DNA from: an uncultured Clostridia bacterium
GTDB taxonomy: Bacteria; Bacillota; Clostridia; Christensenellales; UBA1242
Assembly: GCA_945937975.1 (NCBI GenBank)
Contig: CAMEUD010000025.1
Coordinates: 1 to 13,451, forward strand
Direction: 5' to 3'
DNA: 13,451 nucleotides
The position numbers were made by a program, and so were the translations under genes. The notes under the pieces were generated by a model. It was not told where the DNA came from and searched no databases. It was given only the letters and a program-made list of their open reading frames with translations. Below, in pieces: positions 1 to 6,891 of the stretch (its first letter is position 1; every line of letters starts with the position of its first letter).

Positions 1-3000
1 ATAATTTCTTCATTTGTTATTGTTTTTTGTTTTAAATTTTGAATACCAAAAATACATCTTGAAATGCTGTTAATATTCCCTAATTGAGAAAGATTGAAAT
101 TATTTAATAATAAGATTAATTTTACTGAAGTATTTGTACTTAGTATATTATTTATTGCATCAATATCACTTAAATTATTATTTGATAAATCAACAACGAC
201 ATCACTTCCTGTTTCAAGTAATTCAACACCCTTTAATGAATCAGGGTTTATACTACTTAAATCAATATAATTGTTCTTAATAAAATCTGATTTATATAAA
301 TAGTTTGTTCTTCCTGAAATTTCAAGTAATCTTGCATAAATTTTGCTATCTACACTTGTTGGTTTAATTACATCATTACTTACAACAATTTGTCTGTTAA
401 ATTGATATTTTTTGCCAAATGATGAAGTAACTGTGTAACTTACAACATAATTTCTTTGAATACCTGTTGTAAGCTCTGGTGCAACTGTTGTTACATTAAG
501 TGAGCCATCTTCATTAACTGTTCCATAATAATAAGTTACATAATATGTTAATGGGTCGCCAGATTGAGATAATGTGTAGTTCATTTTTACACCATTTTCA
601 TAAACATCTATGTACTTTTCTGTGTATGTTTCTCCTATTTCATACACTGTTTCTTCTGTTAAATATATAACATCAAGGTCAGTTACTTGGTAATAAACTA
701 ACAAATTTAATGAACCCATTTTGCCACAATCTAACATTAATACAAAATCGAAATCTCCAACAGTATCTAATAAAGGATAATCACCAGTCATTGTTATTCC
801 TGATAAATCAGTAAACCCATAAGTATTTATCAAAGATTTGAAATTTGGAAAATTATCTTTCATAGAAAGTTTTAGTCTATTGTTTTCTGTATACTTTGAT
901 TCTATTTTATAATTTTTAAAATTATGTGAATAAGTTTTTGTATTTAATGGACTACTGTCTTTATATTTTAATGTTAATGTACAATCTCCATAATTTTGTA
1001 CTGTATAAACCTTTACAGTTGATGAACATAATTCCAAAACAGTACCATTTAAACTTATAGATTCTATATCTGAATTTGAAGTGTAAAAATATTTAAAGTC
1101 TGGTGGATTATTAAGGAATTGAGTTTCTCTATTAACTAATTGCACACCCCATTCTAATGTATTTATATTAAGAATATATGAACTAATTACACTCAAATCA
1201 AACGAGTTAAATGCCAAATATACTTTTGTTACTGTTGGAATGGTTTGCATTATATCTGTAATGCTGTTTTGTATAGAATTATCTAACAAATTATTTGATA
1301 AATCAACATAAGTAATGGTTGATAAATCAAACATATTAAAATCAAATAAACTTGTCAAATTGCAACTGCTTAAATCTAACAAAGTGTTACCAACAAAACT
1401 CTTTTCATTTAAAACACCTGGCGTTACAGACTGACTAAGCAACTTGTTATACAAATCATTGTTATTGTTAAAGTCTTTTGCTGTGTATGTTGGATAATCA
1501 TTTGTTTTTAATATATCACCACTAATTTCAAATGTTAAAATACCCAAGTCAGTATCAATGTTTGTTACATTAATAACAAGTCCTGTATTTTGTTTTGATT
1601 GCATATTGTAACATATTGCATTAGTTGTTATATTTTTGTTTGAGTTCCCAAGACTTTCACCTTGTTTTAATGTTGCGTACCAAACACTTTTTGAACTTTG
1701 TCTTTGTATGTAAATTTCATAAGGTGGACATTGTGAGTTACCATCAATGCTTGTGTTTACTGTATAAACAAGTAATCCACTTTGATTTCCACATCTTGTA
1801 TCAAATCCTTCTTTGTTTGAGTTTGGATTTCTATATTCAAAATAAATCCATTCATTTGTATCTGGTATATTTATTTTGTATGCAACAACATTAGTATTGT
1901 CATAACCTTTTACAACATTTAATGTATACTCACCTGCATATTCAAGAGTTTGTATATTTGAATTATCAAGCCAATTAAATTTTTCTCTTTCATATGATGT
2001 AAAGAATGAAGCATACTTTTGATGAGATTGACACATATGACTCCATGAGCCAACTGCATCTGAACTATTATCAGCATATGAATATAAATCTGGAAGTCCA
2101 AGCACATGTCCTAATTCATGACAAGCTGTAGTGTTATCTAAAATTTCACTATCCCACTCAGATTTTGTTGTTAAATTAAACATTTCATAATTTGATAAAT
2201 ATATATTGCCGAATGTAAGCCCATTTGATGTTTTTGGTTGGTTATTTATATAATTTAACCAAATGTCAATATCACTTTCATTCATTCCATAATTTTTTAA
2301 AGAAGTCTTTAAGTTGGTTTGGAACATTGATATATAAATCTTGTAACTACCAATAGAACCTAAATTTCCTTGGTGTGCCCATAAAAGTGTTGACCATTCA
2401 ATTCTATATTGAGATGCTTCATAGTTATCAATTAATGACAAAGAGAAACAGTCAATAATTTTATCGCCATTTTTGTCTGAATTTGTTGTATCCATATCAT
2501 CTTTGGCTAATTCCATAACATTACAAATTAATTCGTATTCTCTCAAATATCTTTCATACGATTCTGCGACTGTGCATGAATTATTTTTTGCATATGTAAC
2601 AGCTGCGTCATAAGACATTATTTTATCACTATTATCACTATCAGTTGGTGAACCATCTAGTTTATAAACTCTTGATATCATTGTTCTTGATGTGTACATA
2701 GTTAAAATATTTAAGATATTACCACTATCAACCGGGCTTGTCCCATCAACAACATAATATTCAAAATACCCATTTGGATTTACAGTGTATTGCTTGGTTT
2801 GATTATTATAGTACATATATGGTATATAATAAGACCTTGGTTTATCTACTGTGTAAATTTTAATATTCTTTTGGTCAGATGAAATTATATCTGACTTTAA
2901 ATCAAACTTTCCATTTGAATTTGCTTTATAGTAGTTGTCAACAGAAAATTCTCCATCATTAAACATTTCATTAAATAAATCAAAAGAATTTCCATATAAA

Positions 3001-3215
3001 CTATAAGTTTCTTCTTCTCCCTTAAATTTAATGAATACGATATTGTTTGTAAGCGTGTTACTACTATACACACTATTTTGTATCGAATTTGAAACATTGA
3101 CATTTTCGGCATAAACATTGGCAGGCTTTATCGTAAATAAACTACAAAAAACGACTGCTAATGATACGAACATAAAAAATAATGTTTTTTTACTAAAAAA
3201 TCTTTCTTTTTCCAT
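1..3215 (-). CDS. Secreted M6-family metalloprotease with LRR and Ig-like modules (3' end outside window)
   Basis: Reading frame open from ATG at 3215 to the left edge: 1071 codons, no stop. Residues 1-36 form a signal peptide (basic start, hydrophobic 11-28, likely cleavage after NVYA at 36). The zinc site HELGHVLGLPD is at 366-376, followed by a Met-turn-like GSWSHM ending at M394. Upstream DKNGDKIID and downstream EYRNPNSNKEGFD resemble conserved M6 (immune inhibitor A-like) segments. An LRR patch (YVDLSNNLL) lies near 600-690, an Ig-like beta region near 850-965, and a second LRR patch (VVDLSNNNL) near 985-1065. In-frame TGA and TAA just upstream make this ATG the first possible start, but no Shine-Dalgarno is visible. 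It probably acts outside the cell, degrading host or environmental proteins. Family assignment is firm; substrate unknown. A C-terminal anchor could lie beyond the window. Confidence 0.85.
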   Translation of the reverse strand, partial: MEKERFFSKKTLFFMFVSLAVVFCSLFTIKPANVYAENVNVSNSIQNSVYSSNTLTNNIVFIKFKGEEETYSLYGNSFDLFNEMFNDGEFSVDNYYKANSNGKFDLKSDIISSDQKNIKIYTVDKPRSYYIPYMYYNNQTKQYTVNPNGYFEYYVVDGTSPVDSGNILNILTMYTSRTMISRVYKLDGSPTDSDNSDKIMSYDAAVTYAKNNSCTVAESYERYLREYELICNVMELAKDDMDTTNSDKNGDKIIDCFSLSLIDNYEASQYRIEWSTLLWAHQGNLGSIGSYKIYISMFQTNLKTSLKNYGMNESDIDIWLNYINNQPKTSNGLTFGNIYLSNYEMFNLTTKSEWDSEILDNTTACHELGHVLGLPDLYSYADNSSDAVGSWSHMCQSHQKYASFFTSYEREKFNWLDNSNIQTLEYAGEYTLNVVKGYDNTNVVAYKINIPDTNEWIYFEYRNPNSNKEGFDTRCGNQSGLLVYTVNTSIDGNSQCPPYEIYIQRQSSKSVWYATLKQGESLGNSNKNITTNAICYNMQSKQNTGLVINVTNIDTDLGILTFEISGDILKTNDYPTYTAKDFNNNNDLYNKLLSQSVTPGVLNEKSFVGNTLLDLSSCNLTSLFDFNMFDLSTITYVDLSNNLLDNSIQNSITDIMQTIPTVTKVYLAFNSFDLSVISSYILNINTLEWGVQLVNRETQFLNNPPDFKYFYTSNSDIESISLNGTVLELCSSTVKVYTVQNYGDCTLTLKYKDSSPLNTKTYSHNFKNYKIESKYTENNRLKLSMKDNFPNFKSLINTYGFTDLSGITMTGDYPLLDTVGDFDFVLMLDCGKMGSLNLLVYYQVTDLDVIYLTEETVYEIGETYTEKYIDVYENGVKMNYTLSQSGDPLTYYVTYYYGTVNEDGSLNVTTVAPELTTGIQRNYVVSYTVTSSFGKKYQFNRQIVVSNDVIKPTSVDSKIYARLLEISGRTNYLYKSDFIKNNYIDLSSINPDSLKGVELLETGSDVVVDLSNNNLSDIDAINNILSTNTSVKLILLLNNFNLSQLGNINSISRCIFGIQNLKQKTITNEEI

Positions 3216-3221
3216 ATTGTT

Positions 3222-3271
3222 AGTTTATCAAATTAATTAAATAAAATCAATGTTATTAAACATTTTGTCAA
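3222..3271 (-). promoter_or_regulatory. Candidate promoter region of the M6 protease gene
   Basis: Two weak options are visible. One is a perfect TTGACA (3266-3271) 17 bp from a poor GATTTT (3243-3248). The other is TTGATT (3245-3250) 17 bp from TAAACT (3222-3227). The second would start transcription almost at the ATG, giving a nearly leaderless mRNA, which would suit the missing Shine-Dalgarno. I cannot choose between them. Confidence 0.3.
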
Positions 3272-3318
3272 AATGATTTTTATATTATAAAAATTTATTA
3301 ATTACAAAACCTTTCTTA

Positions 3319-3347
3319 TTGCAAAATATTATTTACTATGATATACT
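3319..3347 (+). promoter_or_regulatory. Sigma-A-type promoter of the DUF4097-like gene
   Basis: TTGCAA (3319-3324), a 17-bp spacer and TATACT (3342-3347). Predicted transcription start is near 3354, only about 13 nt before the ATG, so the ribosome site AGGAG (3356-3360) lies at the very 5' end. The -10 region, ATGATATACTT, recurs upstream of the gene at 6833 at the same distance from the start codon. Confidence 0.6.
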
Positions 3348-3366
3348 TAATTTGTAGGAGAAATAA

Positions 3367-4770
3367 ATGAAAAAAACAGTTGGAAAAGGTATATTATTCT
3401 ACCTATTTGTTTTGCTTAGTATAGTTTGTGGCATCTTATGTATATTTGCAGGAATACTTATCTTCTCACCTGGTGCTGAAATATTTGGATTAAGTTATTC
3501 ACACAGCGAGGTCGAAACATACTATCAAAAAGTTGCAGATGATAATCAAAATAGATTTATTGGTCAATTAATTAGTGAAAGTAAAATTGAAAAGATAATT
3601 ATTGAATCAGACAATTTTGATATTTATGTCAATAGAGAAAATGTCGTTAATGTTGGATTTAGAGTAAAGAATTCTTATTCTGGACTTTCTAAACATGAAC
3701 AAAGGAAAGAGGCAGAAGTAACTAACACATTCGACAAAGAAACAAGAACTTACACAATAAAAGTTCTTGGACCTGAATGTGCTTTATGGTTTTCAAATGC
3801 TTCAAGAGTTGTGCTTTCACTTCCCGACACTTTTGATATGCGAAATGTAGATTTGGAAATCAAAACAAACAAATCAAAAGTTATTCTTGGTAATACAGAA
3901 AGTTATTCATATACATTTAGGAATTTATCTGTAACAAGCGAAAGCTCATCTACAATTCAACTAAACTCAAAGATTTCATTTACAAAAGATGTAAAAATAA
4001 TTTCAAAAAATGGTGAAATAAGACAATTAGGAACTTTGGACCTAAATAATTTTGAAATTCAAACAGATAATGCAAAAATTGTTTTAAATAAAATCATATG
4101 TTCAAATGAATTAAAATTAATATCTGAATCATCTGCAGTAAAAATAACTGAAATTAATGGAAAGATGGTTTATGATGCAAAAAGTGGTGTTATCTCAATT
4201 AATAAAATCACAGGAGAATTTAGTTGCAGTGGAAGAGTAAATATTTCAAATATTCAAATTGGTGAAGCTTATGGATATGTACTTCTTCCAAAAGCTAACA
4301 CATCAAATATTACAATAGATAAATTATATGCAAGAGCAAGAATTATCACAAGCTCTGGAAATGTAAAAATTGGTCAAGCATTTTCAATTTCTTATATAGA
4401 AACTGACAGTGGTAAGATTGAAGTTACATTTAACCCTGATAATTCTGAAAGTCAAGAATTCTCTGGTAACCTTTCTACTTTGAAAACAAACTCTGGAGAT
4501 ATTGTTGCGAACTATAACAATGTTTTGTTAGAAAATGAAATTTCAACAGAAAAAGGAAACATTGTTGTAAACTTTAACAATAATCTTGAATTTAATATTG
4601 AGTATGCATGTGGAAAAACTCCACGATTCGCCGACGGAATTCCTAATAAAGAATCATTAAAAGAAAAAGGGAATATTACAATTGGCAATGGTTCAACTGT
4701 GAATAAATTAAATATCAAAAATAAAAAAGGCATATTGGAAATAAAGGACACTTTTGAATTAGCAAAGTAA
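3367..4770 (+). CDS. DUF4097-like (putative adhesin) beta-helix protein with N-terminal membrane anchor
   Basis: 467 residues, ATG preceded by AGGAG with a 6-nt spacer. One hydrophobic segment at about 9-34 anchors the protein; the rest should be outside the membrane. The outer part is a long run of short beta strands with recurring Ser/Asn-Gly turns, such as IEKIIIESDNFDIYV (74-88), TSSGNVKIG, TDSGKIEV and TNSGDIVANY. This is the pattern of DUF4097/putative-adhesin beta-helix domains. No cysteine pair, sorting motif or catalytic signature was seen. It is transcribed alone: divergent from the protease gene and closed by its own terminator. Members of this family are often found near envelope-stress or adhesion functions, but nothing here shows which. 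The fold call is reasonably sure, the function is not. Confidence 0.75.
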   Translation: MKKTVGKGILFYLFVLLSIVCGILCIFAGILIFSPGAEIFGLSYSHSEVETYYQKVADDNQNRFIGQLISESKIEKIIIESDNFDIYVNRENVVNVGFRVKNSYSGLSKHEQRKEAEVTNTFDKETRTYTIKVLGPECALWFSNASRVVLSLPDTFDMRNVDLEIKTNKSKVILGNTESYSYTFRNLSVTSESSSTIQLNSKISFTKDVKIISKNGEIRQLGTLDLNNFEIQTDNAKIVLNKIICSNELKLISESSAVKITEINGKMVYDAKSGVISINKITGEFSCSGRVNISNIQIGEAYGYVLLPKANTSNITIDKLYARARIITSSGNVKIGQAFSISYIETDSGKIEVTFNPDNSESQEFSGNLSTLKTNSGDIVANYNNVLLENEISTEKGNIVVNFNNNLEFNIEYACGKTPRFADGIPNKESLKEKGNITIGNGSTVNKLNIKNKKGILEIKDTFELAK

Positions 4771-4799
4771 AAAAATGGCTTCAATAAGAAGCCATTTTT
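4771..4799 (+). terminator. Rho-independent terminator after the DUF4097-like gene
   Basis: A perfect 12-bp stem (4771-4782 with 4788-4799) and 5-nt loop AATAA start directly after the TAA stop. The core TGGCTTC/GAAGCCA is flanked by A5 and T5, so it could work on both strands. Confidence 0.8.
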
Positions 4800-4802
4800 A
4801 AT

Positions 4803-5102
4803 AAAAGGAACGATTATATTCTTGAAAAAATGAAAGGTTTGCCATATGAAAAAAGAGCATGTACTATTAAATGTGTTATTGCCGTTTCTTATAAAGGTAT
4901 AGTTAAAACCTTTACTGGCGAATTTAACTCTCATATCTTGTAAAAGAAAATTGGAGATAACAATTTTGGATTTGATGAAATTACTGAAACATCAAATGGT
5001 CAAAGTGTTGCTTGCCTTTGTGATGAAGATAAATTAAAAATTAACGCCAGAAGTATGGCGTTAAAAAAAGCTAGTGAATATATAAAAACTTTAAATAATT
5101 AA
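4803..5102 (+). pseudogene. rdgB: Relic of XTP/dITP diphosphatase (RdgB/HAM1), C-terminal half only, with in-frame stop
   Basis: Translating the frame of 4803 gives ILEKMKGLPYEKRACTIKC, then VIAVSYKGIVKTFTGEF, a TAA at 4941-4943, then KKIGDNNFGFDEI and SVACLCDEDKLKINARSMAL, ending at TAA 5100-5102. This follows the C-terminal half of RdgB/HAM1 in order: L-x-G-hydrophobic-x-x-E-x-R, the GE strand, PRGxxGFGYDPIF, and the EEKNxISHRGxAL block. The proteins normally hydrolyse ITP, dITP and XTP to keep deaminated purines out of nucleic acid. Here the N-terminal half with the SxNxxK substrate motif is absent, the frame is interrupted, and the SHRG block has become NARS. The remnant starts just after the preceding terminator. 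I infer a dead gene truncated by deletion or rearrangement; a functional copy may exist elsewhere. Confidence 0.8.
5036..5064 (-). terminator. Rho-independent terminator of the permease gene, lying inside the rdgB relic
   Basis: On the minus strand a 9-bp stem TTAACGCCA/TGGCGTTAA (5041-5049 with 5056-5064, 6-nt loop) is followed by TTTTT (5036-5040). It lies 27 bp past the permease stop. The plus strand has A rather than T runs on both sides, so the site is directional. Its bases overlap codons for INARSMAL of the rdgB relic. Confidence 0.75.
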
Positions 5103-6032
5103 TGAGCAAATAAGCCCACACACACTGCCAATAAGATACAATAATACCATTATTGCGATATTTGATAGTGTGTGTTTTTTATTCTTTGTAAATAACACAA
5201 CAAGTGCAATTCCACTACCACTGCAAAGACCTGCAAGCATAGCACCAAAACTAATGCCACCTGCAATATAAAATTCAACCAAAAATACACTTGATGCACA
5301 AGAAGGAATAAGCCCAACAAGACCTGCAATAAAAGGTTGTACATATTTGTTTGAAGTGAAAATTTTTGATATATTTTCCATTCCTGCATAGTGAATAATG
5401 AGTCCAATTATAAATGTTGCAATAAACAAAAATCCTGCAATTTCCAAAGTATGCATCAACGCATCAAGAAAAATGTTATCAACACAATTATGCCCTTCAT
5501 GCTTATGCTCTTTGCAATTTTGTTCATTTTGTTCTTCTTGACAATTATGTATTATATGTTTATGTGAGCAAGAAGTAAGTTCGCAATCATGATTATGCTC
5601 TTCTTCAAAAACATTTGATACAACTTCCTGCTTTTTGCTAAACATCTTTAATGTTAAATCAAAGATATAACCAAAACCAACTGCGATTACAAATTTTATA
5701 CCGATAAGTATTAGCATTTCTAAAATATGCTCTGGATGTGAAATCATAATTGGTATTGCTTCATCACTGGTTGCAAGCATAACAGCAACAAGCGTTCCAA
5801 CAGTTATTGCTTTTTGAGAATATAAGTCTGCCATAACAACACTGAAACCACATTGGGGAACACATCCTAATGCCCCACCGATAAGTGGCCCATATTTTTT
5901 TGTTTTTGACATTATTTTTGCATATTTATTGTTTGTGTTATGACCTAAATAACTAACAAGTAAATATACCAAATAAAGTATTGGAATAATCTTTAGTGTG
6001 TCTAAAAATGAATCAAGTAACACATCCCACAT
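5091..6032 (-). CDS. ArsP_2-like multi-pass metal permease with His/Cys-rich central loop
   Basis: 313 residues in two hydrophobic halves that repeat the same motif: GGALGCVPQCGFSVV at 52-66 and AGLVGLIPSCASSVF at 236-250. This internal duplication, usual in inverted-repeat transporters, fits the putative heavy-metal exporter family PF11449 (ArsP_2), whose members are variously labelled arsenic or manganese transporters. Between the halves, residues 143-183 carry 8 His and 5 Cys (for example HNHDC and CSHKHIIHNC), a likely cytoplasmic metal-binding loop if the N-terminus is inside. The conserved C57 and C61 of the first motif and C245 of the second may also take part. The ATG directly abuts the upstream stop (TAAATG), with GGAG about 11 nt before it, so translation is probably coupled to the solenoid gene. 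Substrate and direction cannot be read from sequence; divalent metal efflux is the best guess. Confidence 0.75.
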   Translation of the reverse strand: MWDVLLDSFLDTLKIIPILYLVYLLVSYLGHNTNNKYAKIMSKTKKYGPLIGGALGCVPQCGFSVVMADLYSQKAITVGTLVAVMLATSDEAIPIMISHPEHILEMLILIGIKFVIAVGFGYIFDLTLKMFSKKQEVVSNVFEEEHNHDCELTSCSHKHIIHNCQEEQNEQNCKEHKHEGHNCVDNIFLDALMHTLEIAGFLFIATFIIGLIIHYAGMENISKIFTSNKYVQPFIAGLVGLIPSCASSVFLVEFYIAGGISFGAMLAGLCSGSGIALVVLFTKNKKHTLSNIAIMVLLYLIGSVCGLICSLII

Positions 6033-6833
6033 TTATTTTGCTTCTCCACTATCTATTGTTTGTTGTTCGGCTTTTTCTACTTTTTGTTTTGGTTGTTGTT
6101 TTGTTGATTGTTTGCTAGGTTTTTGTGTGTATGCAATTATTGCATTACCTGTTTTTTCTTTTACTCTGCCACCAATTTGTTGGCTTATCATAGAATAACC
6201 CAAAATTCTTGAAACTGTTCCCCCCATAAGTGTTTCAATTTCACTTGAATCGCAAAGTTCCAAAACATCACCCATATTCATTGTATGCACAACACTACTT
6301 CCTAATATGTAATTTATTTTCCCATGGTTTATGGTTGTGATTTGCGAATTATCTAAAAGTCCAACAATTGTTCCGTTATTCAATGTGCCAATTCTTGCAT
6401 TATTGCGAACATAAAAAATTTGGCAATTGTTGATTGTATCTATTTTTGTATTGTCTTCCAAAAATTTTATAAAACCATTATTAAGTGTTCCAATTCTTGC
6501 CTTGTTGCTTACATAATCTATATCACAATTTTCAATTGTTGTTATCCTTGCTTTATCTTTTACTCTGTTAATTTTTCCAGTTTCTATATATTCAATTTTT
6601 GAATTGTCGGCAATAAAATCAATTTCGCCATTATGCATTACCTTGATTTTTGCTTTGTTTGTTAAACTTAAAAAATTACTATCTGTTGTTTCAAGAACAA
6701 CTGCGTTTCCAGAAAGTGTAACATTTTTGCAACCAAACAAAATATGTGCTCCAGTTGTTAAAGACAAATTGTCTTCAGTTTCATGAATTTGTGGTTCAAT
6801 TATTTTTGTCTTTAATTTTTTAAATAATCCCAT
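6033..6833 (-). CDS. 17-residue-repeat solenoid protein of unknown function
   Basis: 266 residues, ATG preceded by AAAGGA about 7 nt away. No signal peptide or membrane segment, so probably cytoplasmic. Residues 59-228 consist of ten 17-residue repeats, for example DKARITTIENCDIDYVS (93-109), NKARIGTLNNGFIKFLE (110-126) and NNARIGTLNNGTIVGLL (144-160). Each has [DN]-x-[SA]-x-I, then an NG-type turn, then I-x-hydrophobic. The spacing suggests a right-handed beta-solenoid with one short coil per repeat. The tail (237-266) is Lys/Gln-rich and probably disordered. I do not recognise a named family. It heads a two-gene unit with the metal permease. A scaffold or polymer-forming role is possible but is inference from the fold only; bactofilin-like domains are also beta-solenoids, but I see no specific match. 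Confidence 0.7.
   Translation of the reverse strand: MGLFKKLKTKIIEPQIHETEDNLSLTTGAHILFGCKNVTLSGNAVVLETTDSNFLSLTNKAKIKVMHNGEIDFIADNSKIEYIETGKINRVKDKARITTIENCDIDYVSNKARIGTLNNGFIKFLEDNTKIDTINNCQIFYVRNNARIGTLNNGTIVGLLDNSQITTINHGKINYILGSSVVHTMNMGDVLELCDSSEIETLMGGTVSRILGYSMISQQIGGRVKEKTGNAIIAYTQKPSKQSTKQQPKQKVEKAEQQTIDSGEAK
6150..6659 (-). repeat. Ten coding repeats of 51 bp in the solenoid gene
   Basis: These bases encode the ten 17-residue repeats. Alternate units are most alike: CCAATTCTTGC occurs at 6388-6398 and again exactly 102 bp (two repeats) later at 6490-6500, which suggests growth by duplication of two-repeat blocks. The last two or three units (178-228) are more diverged. Confidence 0.8.
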
Positions 6834-6852
6834 AATTTTTTCCTTTTATGTA

Positions 6853-6880
6853 AGTATATCATAAAAAGGAAATAAGACAA
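6853..6880 (-). promoter_or_regulatory. Promoter of the solenoid/permease pair
   Basis: Reading on the minus strand: TTGTCT (6875-6880), 16-bp spacer, TATACT (6853-6858). It lies in the 58-bp gap after gerC, leaving 11 bp between the gerC stop and the -35 box. Predicted leader about 13 nt. The -10 region ATGATATACTT matches that of the gene at 3367. Confidence 0.55.
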
Positions 6881-6891
6881 ATAGTTTTTTG

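Noticed and set aside
1625..1894. 89-codon plus-strand open frame
   Set aside because: Antisense to the M6 protease coding frame, with no ribosome site or domain pattern.
4512..4934. 140-codon minus-strand open frame
   Set aside because: Antisense to the DUF4097-like gene and the rdgB relic; Phe/Asn-rich composition is typical of a reverse-strand shadow, and it crosses two terminators.
6150..6659. CRISPR-like repeat array
   Set aside because: The 51-bp periodicity is explained by protein repeats in an intact reading frame, with no identical repeat/unique spacer structure.
6834..6891. Manganese (yybP-ykoY) riboswitch ahead of the metal permease unit
   Set aside because: The gap is 58 bp with a promoter in it and a leader of about 13 nt, too short for that riboswitch.
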